Source: CANLBN01 sp965230205 (GTDB taxonomy: Bacteria > Pseudomonadota > Gammaproteobacteria > Pseudomonadales > Cellvibrionaceae). From it: DNA of 64,000 bases. How positions within the stretch are numbered: the stretch's first letter is position 1; each line of letters starts with the position of its first letter. The translations under genes and the position numbers were made by a program. The notes below the pieces were generated by a model, which saw nothing but the letters and a program-made list of their open reading frames with translations, searched no databases and was not told where the DNA came from. The DNA lies in NCBI GenBank assembly GCA_965230205.1, contig OZ245996.1:3286001-3350000 (forward strand), given 5' to 3'. Shown piece after piece: positions 34,164 to 42,334 of this stretch.

Positions 34164-35927
34164 ATGGCTCGCATGACTCCTAGTGAAGCGTTTGTTGAAA
34201 CTATGGTGGCTAATGGTGTAACCGATATATTCGGCATCATGGGCTCTGCCTTTATGGACGCCATGGACATTTTTGCTCCAGCTGGTATCCGCTTAATACC
34301 TGTAGTACATGAACAAGGTGCTGCGCACATGGCCGACGGCTATGCTCGTGCAACTGGTCGTCACGGTGTTGTGATCGGTCAAAATGGCCCAGGAATTAGT
34401 AACTGTGTAACTGGTATTGCTGCTGCGTTTTGGGCTCACAGTCCTGTCGTTATGATCACGCCAGAAACTGGAACAATGACTCAAGGTTTAGGTGGTTTCC
34501 AAGAAGCTAACCAATTACCAATGTTCCAAGAGTTTGTAAAATACCAAGGACATGTTACTCATCCAAACCGTATGGCTGAATACACAGCTCGTTGTTTTGA
34601 CCGTGCTATGTCTGAAATGGGTCCAACCCAATTAAACATTCCTCGCGATTACTTCTACGGTGATAGCGACGTTGAAATTCCTCAACCACAAGTTTTAGAT
34701 CGTGGTCCTGGTGGTGAGAAAAGCCTTCAAGAAGCTGCTGACTTACTAGCTGAAGCTAAGTTCCCAGTTATCGTTTCTGGTGGTGGTGTTGTTATGGCTG
34801 ACGGCGTTGCAGAATGTATCGCTTTAGCTGAGCGTTTAGGTGCGCCTGTTGTAAACAGCTACCAGCACAATGACTCATTCCCTGCTAGCCACCCACAATG
34901 GTGTGGTCCTTTAGGCTACCAAGGTTCTAAAGCCGGCATGAAATTGATTTCTAAAGCTGACGTTGTTGTTGCATTGGGTTCTCGTTTAGGGCCTTTCGGT
35001 ACTTTACCGCAACACGGTATGGACTACTGGCCAAAAGAAGCGAAGATCATTCAGATCGATGCTGATCACAAAATGCTTGGCCTAGTTAAGAAAATTTCTG
35101 TTGGTATCTGTGGTGACGCAAAAGCAGCTGCTGTTAGCCTTGTTAGTCGCCTAGAAGGTAAAACTTTAGTATGTGATGCAACTAAAGCAGAGCGCGCAGA
35201 AGAAATCGCTTCTGAAAAAGCAGCTTGGGAAAAAGAACTAGACGAGTGGACTCATGAGAAAGATGATTTCAGTCTAGATATGATCAAAGAGCAAGCTGAA
35301 GAAGAAGGTAACTGGTTACACCCACGTCAAGTATTGCGTGAGCTTGAAAAAGCAATGCCTGCTGACGTTATGGTTTCTACTGATATCGGTAACATCAATG
35401 CGGTTGCACACAGCTACTTGCGCTTTGAGCGTCCACGCAGCTTCTTTGCTCCAATGAGTTTTGGTAACTGTGGTTATGCATTACCTGTAATGATGGGTGC
35501 AAAATGTGCTTCTCCTGAGCGTCCTGCTGTTGCATACGCTGGTGATGGTGCTTGGGGTATGAGTATGATGGAAATTATGACTGCTGTTCGTCATGACATT
35601 CCTGTAACTGCCGTTGTATTCCACAACCGTCAATGGGGTGCTGAGAAGAAAAACCAAGTTGAATTCTACAACCGTCGATTCGTTGCTGGTGAGCTAGAAA
35701 GTGAAAGCTTCGCTGAAATCGGTCGTGCAATGGGTTCAGAAGGCATGACTATCGATAAGTTAGAAGACGTTGGTCCTGCTCTTAAGAAAGCAATTGATAT
35801 GCAAATGAACGAAGGTAAAACGACAGTGATCGAGATTATGTGTACTCGTGAGCTTGGCGACCCATTCCGTCGTGATGCATTAGCAAAACCAACTCGTTAT
35901 CTTGATAAATACAAAGATTACGTGTAA
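34164..35927 (+). CDS. xsc: Sulfoacetaldehyde acetyltransferase
   Basis: Xsc (587 residues, typical length) is a thiamine-diphosphate enzyme that converts sulfoacetaldehyde and phosphate to acetyl phosphate and sulfite. It is the central desulfonation step. The N-terminal domain has catalytic Glu50 (VVHEQGAAHMADGYA). The C-terminal ThDP motif is AYAGDGAWG with FHNRQWG downstream. GSAFMDAMD and GFQEANQLPMFQEFV are characteristic of Xsc among acetolactate-synthase relatives. A GAAGGA ribosome site precedes the ATG. The C/T-ending codon choice looks highly optimised by eye, suggesting strong expression. It has its own terminator, then pta. Confidence 0.93.
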   Translation: MARMTPSEAFVETMVANGVTDIFGIMGSAFMDAMDIFAPAGIRLIPVVHEQGAAHMADGYARATGRHGVVIGQNGPGISNCVTGIAAAFWAHSPVVMITPETGTMTQGLGGFQEANQLPMFQEFVKYQGHVTHPNRMAEYTARCFDRAMSEMGPTQLNIPRDYFYGDSDVEIPQPQVLDRGPGGEKSLQEAADLLAEAKFPVIVSGGGVVMADGVAECIALAERLGAPVVNSYQHNDSFPASHPQWCGPLGYQGSKAGMKLISKADVVVALGSRLGPFGTLPQHGMDYWPKEAKIIQIDADHKMLGLVKKISVGICGDAKAAAVSLVSRLEGKTLVCDATKAERAEEIASEKAAWEKELDEWTHEKDDFSLDMIKEQAEEEGNWLHPRQVLRELEKAMPADVMVSTDIGNINAVAHSYLRFERPRSFFAPMSFGNCGYALPVMMGAKCASPERPAVAYAGDGAWGMSMMEIMTAVRHDIPVTAVVFHNRQWGAEKKNQVEFYNRRFVAGELESESFAEIGRAMGSEGMTIDKLEDVGPALKKAIDMQMNEGKTTVIEIMCTRELGDPFRRDALAKPTRYLDKYKDYV

Positions 35928-35979
35928 GTAAAAGCTTAATTTTAGCTAGGTAAGTCTAGCTAGTATAAGCGACTAAAAG

Positions 35980-36012
35980 CCGGGCTGAGGGTAACCTTCC
36001 GCCCGGTTTTTT
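35980..36012 (+). terminator. Terminator after xsc
   Basis: CCGGGC (35980-35985) pairs with GCCCGG (36001-36006), with inner pairing around GGTAACC, followed by T6. Some read-through to pta is likely, because pta has no obvious promoter of its own. Confidence 0.85.
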
Positions 36013-36076
36013 ATATAAAATGCTTTGATTTAAAAGTGTAAAAATTTAATAGAAATTACCTGACTCGGAAAACTTT

Positions 36077-37006
36077 ATGTCTAGTATGCTAAGTTCAACT
36101 CCTATCGAATGCCCACAATATTTAATTGACCAAGCTAAACAACTAACTGCAGCTCCAACAGCGATAGTTAATGCTGGTGCACGATTGCCAATGGAAAGTG
36201 CGCAACAAGCGGCGGAAAAAGGTTTGATCGAACCTGTATTAGTTGGTGATGTTAATGATATTCAAGCAATTGCTAAGGAAATTAATTGGGATATTTCCAG
36301 CTTAAGAATCGTTTCTGCAGATGGGGAAGTTGCCGCAGCAGAAGCCTCTGTTTCTTTAGCGAGAAATGGAGAAGTCACTTCTCTGATGAAAGGTAATTTA
36401 CATACCGATAATTTATTACGAGCAGTTATTAATCGTGACACTGGTTTAAGAACCGGTAGACGTTTGAGCCATATCTTTCATATGACAGTGCCGGGTTCAG
36501 ATTCTTCGATTTGTATTACAGATGCCGCTATTAATGTATTGCCTTCGATCGATATCAAATTGGATATTGCGCGCAATGCGACGACAGTACTGCACGCATT
36601 AGGCAATAAATCACCGAAAATAGCGGTGCTATCTGCGACAGAAGTGCCTACAGCATCAGTGCCTTCCAGTATGGAAGCGGAAGAAATTACTAAAGAAGCG
36701 GCCAATGGTGCGATTCCTGGCGCCATTGTTGATGGTCCACTAGCGTTTGACAATGCAGTATCAGTAGAAGCCGCGAAAGTAAAAGGTATTGATAGCCCTG
36801 TCGCTGGCAGTGCTGACGTTTTGTTAGTGCCCAATATTGAAGCGGGCAATGTTTTGTTTAAACAGATGGTTTATTTTATGAGTGCGGCCGCCGCAGGCAT
36901 TGTGATGGGAGCAAAAGTACCCATTGTTTTAACTTCTCGTGCTGATCCTGTTCCTGCCAGATTGGCTTCCGCTGCATTGGCATCCATTGTGGCCAGTGCG
37001 ACGTAA
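36077..37006 (+). CDS. pta: Phosphate acetyltransferase
   Basis: Short, single-domain Pta (309 residues) of the phosphate acetyl/butyryltransferase family. It converts acetyl phosphate from Xsc into acetyl-CoA. Recognisable segments are LMKGNLHTDNLLRAVINRD, GRRLSHIFHM and the C-terminal SAAAAGIVMGAKVPIVLTSRADP. This single-domain form is the one usually linked to xsc. The start ATG at 36077 lies 65 bases after the xsc terminator and has little ribosome site. cobS follows 45 bases downstream. Confidence 0.88.
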   Translation: MSSMLSSTPIECPQYLIDQAKQLTAAPTAIVNAGARLPMESAQQAAEKGLIEPVLVGDVNDIQAIAKEINWDISSLRIVSADGEVAAAEASVSLARNGEVTSLMKGNLHTDNLLRAVINRDTGLRTGRRLSHIFHMTVPGSDSSICITDAAINVLPSIDIKLDIARNATTVLHALGNKSPKIAVLSATEVPTASVPSSMEAEEITKEAANGAIPGAIVDGPLAFDNAVSVEAAKVKGIDSPVAGSADVLLVPNIEAGNVLFKQMVYFMSAAAAGIVMGAKVPIVLTSRADPVPARLASAALASIVASAT

Positions 37007-37051
37007 TATATTGCTTACTACTTTCTTTTAACTTTTGATTGATAAATAGAT

Positions 37052-38032
37052 ATGACTGAATTAATGCTTAGCAAACCTGATATTGTTGTGAACGCGAGAG
37101 ATGTATTTGGTATCGATGCAGATATCAAAGTTCCTGCTTTTAGTAAACGTGACGATCATGTGCCTGAAATTGATGAAGCGTATCGCTTCAATTCAGATGT
37201 GACCATGGCGATTCTTTCTGGTTTTATCCAGGATCGTCGTGTAATGATTCAAGGGTTACACGGTACGGGAAAGTCAACCCATATTGAACAGGTTGCAGCA
37301 CGTTTAAATTGGCCTTGTATTCGAATTAATCTTGATGGCCACATTAGTCGTCTTGATATGGTCGGAAAGGATGCTGTTGTTTTACGCGAAAATAAACAGG
37401 TAACCGAGTTCCAAGAAGGGATTGTTCCTTGGTCGCTTCAGCGTCCAGTTGCTCTTATTTTTGATGAGCTTGATGCTGCGCGCCCAGAAGTTATGTTTGT
37501 TATTCAGCGAGTATTGGAGCGCGAAGGTAAATTTACTTTATTAGATCAAAATAAAGTCATTCACCCCAACCCCTTTTTCCGTTTGTTTGCCACAGCAAAT
37601 ACTGTTGGCCTTGGTAATTTAAATGGTCTTTATCATGGGACCCAAATGATCAACCAGGCTCAGATGGACCGCTGGAATATTGTTGCTCGGTTAAACTATT
37701 TATCTGCGCAAGATGAAATAGATATTATCGTTAGTCGAGTGCCTAGCTTCGATAATGAAGAAGGCCGTAAAACTATTGCTTCAATGGTTGCAGTAGCGGA
37801 TCTAACACGTAAAGGCTTTGCGGCAGGTGATTTATCGACGTTAATGTCTCCTCGAACAGTTATTTTCTGGGCTGAAAACTTGGAGATATTTAGAAATATC
37901 GCTGTTGCATTCAGGTTGTCTTTTTTAAATAAGTGTGACGAAGCTGAATACGCTACTATTGCTGAGTATTATCAGCGCTGTTTTAATCAAGAGCTAGCTG
38001 AGTCCGATGCAATTCAAGGCTGGTTTGAATAA
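37052..38032 (+). CDS. cobS: CobS-like AAA+ ATPase (cobaltochelatase subunit)
   Basis: 326-residue AAA+ ATPase that closely resembles CobS of the aerobic cobaltochelatase CobNST. It has the CobS-type N-terminus (ARDVFGIDADIKVPAFSK), Walker A GLHGTGKST (68-76), Walker B VALIFDELD (133-141) and the FATANTVGLGNLNGLYHGT sensor region. CobS and CobT form the motor that helps CobN insert cobalt into hydrogenobyrinic acid diamide. No cobN lies in this window. Adjacent cobT follows after a 154-base gap. Placement behind xsc-pta may be incidental or may mark a chaperone-like role. Confidence 0.82.
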   Translation: MTELMLSKPDIVVNARDVFGIDADIKVPAFSKRDDHVPEIDEAYRFNSDVTMAILSGFIQDRRVMIQGLHGTGKSTHIEQVAARLNWPCIRINLDGHISRLDMVGKDAVVLRENKQVTEFQEGIVPWSLQRPVALIFDELDAARPEVMFVIQRVLEREGKFTLLDQNKVIHPNPFFRLFATANTVGLGNLNGLYHGTQMINQAQMDRWNIVARLNYLSAQDEIDIIVSRVPSFDNEEGRKTIASMVAVADLTRKGFAAGDLSTLMSPRTVIFWAENLEIFRNIAVAFRLSFLNKCDEAEYATIAEYYQRCFNQELAESDAIQGWFE

Positions 38033-38107
38033 TTTTTCGTGATTTTCATTGTTAAGGGGTTGTTGCTCAGCTCCTTAATGAATAAACGATAAAATTTGTT
38101 CCTTGAA

Positions 38108-38141
38108 TTTATCTTAAAATTTTTTAAAAATTTAAGATAAA
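38108..38141 (+). other. AT-rich palindrome between cobS and cobT
   Basis: TTTATCTTAAA (38108-38118) and TTTAAGATAAA (38131-38141), joined by a further T/A stem, make a near-perfect 16-bp hairpin in the 154-base gap. It could be a weak terminator or an operator. No GC clamp is present. Confidence 0.4.
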
Positions 38142-38186
38142 GCTATTAATTTTTTGCAACAAACTAATTAAAGAGTATCGCCATAT

Positions 38187-39905
38187 ATGTCGCAGGTTGA
38201 AGTTCTTCAACAAAAGCTTGAGCACTGGTGTGCCGCATCTATTCGAGCACTTGCTGATGAGCCTTCGGTTCATTACCGAGGACATTACCTTAATTTTAAA
38301 GGGCGTCCATTCCCTGTTCGAGTTGCTCATTTGCAGCTTGATCCTGATACGAATGATTACCGAAACCTAAGAGGTGTTGCCGATGGTATCGCTATGCGTT
38401 TGTGCTATAGCGATTCTGAGCTTCACAAAAGTTTACGCCCAGAAAACAACTTACAGTCATGGATTTTTGAGTTGCTGGAACAGTTGCGTGTTGAATCATT
38501 AGCACCAGAACATTTTCCGGGTATGAAGGCGAATTTAAAACGACGTTTTCTTGATTGGGCAGATAAGGCTCATGCTTCTGGGTTAACAGAGAGCCATGCA
38601 GGGATGATGATTTTTGCGTTGGTAATAACCGCTTGGTCTCGGCTATTCAGTGCGCAGCCACCAGAACAAATTGAAGACCTTATTGAAGCGACACGAATGA
38701 GCTTTGGTCGTTTAATTGGGACCAACCTGCGAACAATGAAAAGCAATCGAGAGAATCAGCTTGATTACAGTGTTGATGCTCTGATTGTTGCTGAAAAAAT
38801 AGAGAAAGAAATTAGCGGCCTTTCTCCTATTTCTGATGAAGATATTGATGAAAATGAAGATGTTGAAAAGCTGCTGAAAAATCCAAATACCAGTTTACGG
38901 CTACTTTATGCTGATGGTGATGATATTGATCAGGCCGTTGGTGTTTCAGGTGTTAACGAAATCGTTATTGCTGAAGATGCAATCGATTACAAAGTTTATA
39001 CAACTGAGTACGATAAAGTTGTTGATATCAGTAAAAAAATACGCCCTGAATTACTACGCAGTATGCGAGAAAGCCTTGATAAACGTATTCAGCAACAGAG
39101 TGTTAATATTCCCCGTTTGGCTCGCTATTTTTCAAAATTATTTTCCATACCAAAGCTATCAGGTTGGGACTTTGGCCAGGAGGAGGGGTTTCTTGATTCG
39201 GGGCGTTTATCTCGTTTGTTCACAGCGCCAGATGATCGTAAATTATTCCGTCAAGAAGCTGAGAAGCCGTTAGTTGATTGTGTTGTAACGGTATTGATTG
39301 ATAACTCTGGTTCTATGTCTCAACATAGTGAGGATATTGCAATACTTGTCGACACGCTTGTTCGAGCGTTAGAGTTATCTAGGATTAAGACAGAGGTATT
39401 AGGGTTCACCACTGGTGCTTGGAATGGTGGTAAGGCACATAAAAAGTGGAGCAAGAACGGCCGACCTGATAATCCAGGCCGCCTGAATGATTTGTGCCAC
39501 AACGTTTATAAGACGGCAGATGATCAATGGCGACGTAGTCGACAAGCAATGGCTGGTCTGTTGAAGCCTGATTTATTTCGAGAAAGTATTGATGGGGAAG
39601 CTTTGCAGTGGGCTTATGGTCGATTAGCAAAGCGAACCGAGAAGCGAAAGATCATTATGGTTATATCTGATGGTTCGCCTATGGATACATCGACTCAGCT
39701 AGTGAATAAGGAAGAGCGCTATCTTGATAAGCACTTGAAGTTTGTTGCCAGTGACATAGAGGCGAGGCCAGATGTGCACTTATGTGCTCTTGGGGTAGGC
39801 TTGGACTTAAGCGCTTATTACAGTCGTAGTTTAATGATCCTTGATAAAGAGCTGGATAATAAGGCATATTTTGAAATTGCGGACTTGCTCACTCATGCGG
39901 ATTAG
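38187..39905 (+). CDS. cobT: CobT-like VWA protein (cobaltochelatase subunit)
   Basis: 572-residue partner of CobS. The N-terminal part is helical, followed by an acidic middle (ISDEDIDENEDVEK, about 213-226) as in CobT. The C-terminal VWA domain has the metal-ion-adhesion motif DNSGSMS (Asp372, Ser374, Ser376). The segment GFTTGAWNGGKAHKKW and the late IMVISDGSPMD are typical of CobT. Length is a little under the usual alphaproteobacterial form. It presumably acts with CobS on CobN or on another client encoded elsewhere. Confidence 0.8.
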   Translation: MSQVEVLQQKLEHWCAASIRALADEPSVHYRGHYLNFKGRPFPVRVAHLQLDPDTNDYRNLRGVADGIAMRLCYSDSELHKSLRPENNLQSWIFELLEQLRVESLAPEHFPGMKANLKRRFLDWADKAHASGLTESHAGMMIFALVITAWSRLFSAQPPEQIEDLIEATRMSFGRLIGTNLRTMKSNRENQLDYSVDALIVAEKIEKEISGLSPISDEDIDENEDVEKLLKNPNTSLRLLYADGDDIDQAVGVSGVNEIVIAEDAIDYKVYTTEYDKVVDISKKIRPELLRSMRESLDKRIQQQSVNIPRLARYFSKLFSIPKLSGWDFGQEEGFLDSGRLSRLFTAPDDRKLFRQEAEKPLVDCVVTVLIDNSGSMSQHSEDIAILVDTLVRALELSRIKTEVLGFTTGAWNGGKAHKKWSKNGRPDNPGRLNDLCHNVYKTADDQWRRSRQAMAGLLKPDLFRESIDGEALQWAYGRLAKRTEKRKIIMVISDGSPMDTSTQLVNKEERYLDKHLKFVASDIEARPDVHLCALGVGLDLSAYYSRSLMILDKELDNKAYFEIADLLTHAD

Positions 39906-40012
39906 GTACTGTTACCTATAGACTCTCTTAAAATTAAATTCTAGATAAATGCTAGTCGTTGTATTAGTGTAAGCGGCATAATTTAATTTTAATTAATAAT
40001 CCTAAGCAAAAA

Positions 40013-40642
40013 ATGAAAACCGTTCGTTATTTAAACGAGAATGTCACGCCGTCGAAAATTATTTGTATTGGCCGTAATTATGTCGCTCATGCTAAAGAAC
40101 TTGGCAATGCTGTCCCTAGTCAGCCCGTTATTTTCATTAAACCTAACTCGGCGATAAGTCAGACACTTTCCAGTGGAGCTTCATCTGCCTCTAGTAATAC
40201 AAACCATTATGAGGGCGAGCTATGTTTTATGGTCAAAAATGGTGAGCTGTCCGGGATTGGTTTTGGTCTCGATCTAACTAAGCGCCAAATACAGCAGCAG
40301 CTTAAGGAGGCGGGTTTGCCATGGGAGAGGGCAAAGGCTTTTGATGGTGCGGCAGTGCTAAGTAACTTTGTTTCGGTAGCACATTCAGATATTCATTGCT
40401 TGTCTATGACTTTGAAAATTGATGGGCAAATTGTTCAGCAAGGAAATGTGGGGCAAATGTTGTTCAAGCCTGCAAAGATTTTAGGTGAAATTAAGACATT
40501 TCTGAGTCTTGAGGATGGGGACGTTATCATGACTGGGACGCCTGAAGGTGTTGGGCCAGTCATTGGCGGAAGTGAATATACTGGGATTGTGAGTTTAGAC
40601 GACAAGATTCTCGTACAAGCAAGTTGGACGGCAGTTAATTAA
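40013..40642 (+). CDS. Fumarylacetoacetate hydrolase (FAH)-fold protein
   Basis: 209-residue single-domain FAH-family enzyme. Opening strand ICIGRNYVAHAKELGN, metal-binding HYEGELCFMV, then GFGLDLTKRQIQQQLK, WERAKAFDGAAVLS and the C-terminal IMTGTPEGVGPV. Members are acylpyruvate hydrolases, oxaloacetate decarboxylases/tautomerases or isomerases acting on 2-oxo acids. The substrate is not predictable. Length and motifs match the small FAHD1/YcgM-like branch. It follows cobT after 107 bases. No strong ribosome site is visible. Confidence 0.8.
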   Translation: MKTVRYLNENVTPSKIICIGRNYVAHAKELGNAVPSQPVIFIKPNSAISQTLSSGASSASSNTNHYEGELCFMVKNGELSGIGFGLDLTKRQIQQQLKEAGLPWERAKAFDGAAVLSNFVSVAHSDIHCLSMTLKIDGQIVQQGNVGQMLFKPAKILGEIKTFLSLEDGDVIMTGTPEGVGPVIGGSEYTGIVSLDDKILVQASWTAVN

Positions 40643-40743
40643 GTGACTTAACCCACAAAATAAAATAAATTTCACAAAATCGTAAACTTTCTGCACTAGT
40701 CTTACTCTCAAGATTATATAAAACGAAAGAAGAGTAGAAGCGA

Positions 40744-40830
40744 ATGGATGATTATCTTGAAGATTTGTTAGATAGCCAATATGAAGACTATGATGATGAA
40801 GGGTTTGGTGACGACTTTTCAGAATTGTAG
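40744..40830 (+). CDS. Possible 28-residue acidic small protein
   Basis: An ATG at 40744 with an upstream AGAAGAGTAGAAG purine stretch opens a 28-codon frame ending in TAG at 40830. The peptide (MDDYLEDLLDSQYEDYDDEG, then a short acidic tail ending DDFSEL) is almost half Asp/Glu, with regularly spaced Tyr, Leu and Phe. That composition is unlikely for random AT-rich DNA. A terminator follows 38 bases later, so a short transcript would carry just this ORF. I do not recognise a family. Confidence 0.4.
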   Translation: MDDYLEDLLDSQYEDYDDEGFGDDFSEL

Positions 40831-40868
40831 AGTGTCCTTAAGAGAAAGATTAACATTTGACCTAAAAT

Positions 40869-40906
40869 GTCAGTTTGTTTCAAATTATCAGCAAAACTGA
40901 CTTTTT
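40869..40906 (+). terminator. Terminator after the small acidic ORF
   Basis: GTCAGTTT (40869-40876) pairs with AAACTGAC (40894-40901) and T5 follows (40902-40906). The existence of a terminator here suggests that something upstream in 40643-40868 is transcribed. Confidence 0.75.
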
Positions 40907-41011
40907 CTCTAAAATGTTGAACCCGTCACATAGCATTCCGTAAATTTTGACCATAATCAATAGTATCTAAATCCTAATTGCCTCTTGTGGCAATCATAAA
41001 GCAGTATAACT

Positions 41012-42334
41012 ATGGTCGACCCTTCTTCATCTGAAGCAATACTTTTTTTTAATGATCATCAGATTGTTAAAGAAATGACCTATGCCGAATTTCAAGCAAT
41101 TTTAGATAACTACGTTCCCCTTCATGATATTGCTCAAAAGGTCATGAAAGCTGTTTATGTCCGCATTAACTCTCAATATCATGTCACTGCTGCCGTATTC
41201 TTCCAAATCTCATTTGACCGGGAAGGATTTGTTGAAAAGTCCTGGAATATCCCCTTACAGCAGTTAGCTGATAATGCGGCCAAGGGCCCTAATTTGGGTT
41301 CTGGACCTATTGCACTTGCCTGTTATAGCCAGTGCCCGATAGATTGGCATCAAAATAGTTTATGGGATCCTGCTATGCAGGCTTCTTTAAATGATTTTAT
41401 TCCAATTAAAAAATCAATTAAAAACAATAATTTAGGGATTGTTTTTAAGAAAAAAGATGAAGAGTCTACTGATAACCGCTACAACGAGGAAAGAACCCGG
41501 GCTGCTTTATTAATCAAAGAGCAAAGGTTACGTCAAAGGTTATTATCAACAAAAGCAGAGCAAGATATGAGGCAGCTCAGTCTTGACCACCAAGAACGTT
41601 TGATTGCCTATCAGCAGCAACTTAATGACTACCAGCAGCAGCTTAATGAGCAACGAGCTTTAAATCTCGAGCTTAAAGAAACCATCGCTGGCCAGACAGA
41701 TAAAATTGCTGGCATGCGTGAATATTTTGAAATTAAGTTAAAGCAAGCTGAACAAACAGATAGTCATGAAGTGGAAGAGCTAAAAGAGCATTATGAGTCT
41801 GAGATGATACTGCAGCTTGATACCGTTGTGACTGAGCACCAAGCCGAATTAAAGGCTCGTGATGTTGAGATACTCTACCGCACGGAGCGAGAAGCTAAGT
41901 TACAACAAGAGATTGTTAAACTTCAGCAAGAAAATAAAAAGCTAATCGATATGTCCAGTGAAGTGGTTTTAGATCGATTAAGCGAAGCAGGCGTTAATTT
42001 TGTCATTTATCATCCAGGGGCAGGGCATCTAACGATTCAGCCTGCTGATGTTGCCTCCTATTTATCTAATCCTACAGCTTATGTCGCTCAGAAATGTGGT
42101 GTTAATGAACAGCTGTATCGTATTTGGCTAGATCACTTCTATAGTCCTACCTGTCAGCATGAATTGGAAAATGGTGAATTATGTGATGAGCCGGTTGCGA
42201 GAGTTGATGACCCGAGTCAGTTTATTGTAGGTGAAAGCAATTGTTGTGCTGCGCATCGTGCAAAGGCTCCTTCTGTGGTGAATATCAATAAAAATGGACG
42301 ACAGGGATTAGCCTACTCAATCAACAAAAACTAA
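41012..42334 (+). CDS. Unknown protein with central coiled coil and C-terminal Cys/His tail
   Basis: I do not recognise this 440-residue protein. An N-terminal globular part (about 1-150) is followed by a charged coiled coil (about 155-325, with the repeat YQQQLNDYQQQLNEQ). A compact C-terminal domain (about 330-440) starts VLDRLSEAGVNFVIYHPGAGHLTI and contains Cys/His residues (SPTCQHELENGELCDEP, then SNCCAAHRA) that may bind zinc. No signal peptide or membrane segment is seen. Its 3' end overlaps the open frame of the PLP-dependent gene that follows. The unusual junction is described separately. Confidence 0.7.
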   Translation: MVDPSSSEAILFFNDHQIVKEMTYAEFQAILDNYVPLHDIAQKVMKAVYVRINSQYHVTAAVFFQISFDREGFVEKSWNIPLQQLADNAAKGPNLGSGPIALACYSQCPIDWHQNSLWDPAMQASLNDFIPIKKSIKNNNLGIVFKKKDEESTDNRYNEERTRAALLIKEQRLRQRLLSTKAEQDMRQLSLDHQERLIAYQQQLNDYQQQLNEQRALNLELKETIAGQTDKIAGMREYFEIKLKQAEQTDSHEVEELKEHYESEMILQLDTVVTEHQAELKARDVEILYRTEREAKLQQEIVKLQQENKKLIDMSSEVVLDRLSEAGVNFVIYHPGAGHLTIQPADVASYLSNPTAYVAQKCGVNEQLYRIWLDHFYSPTCQHELENGELCDEPVARVDDPSQFIVGESNCCAAHRAKAPSVVNINKNGRQGLAYSINKN

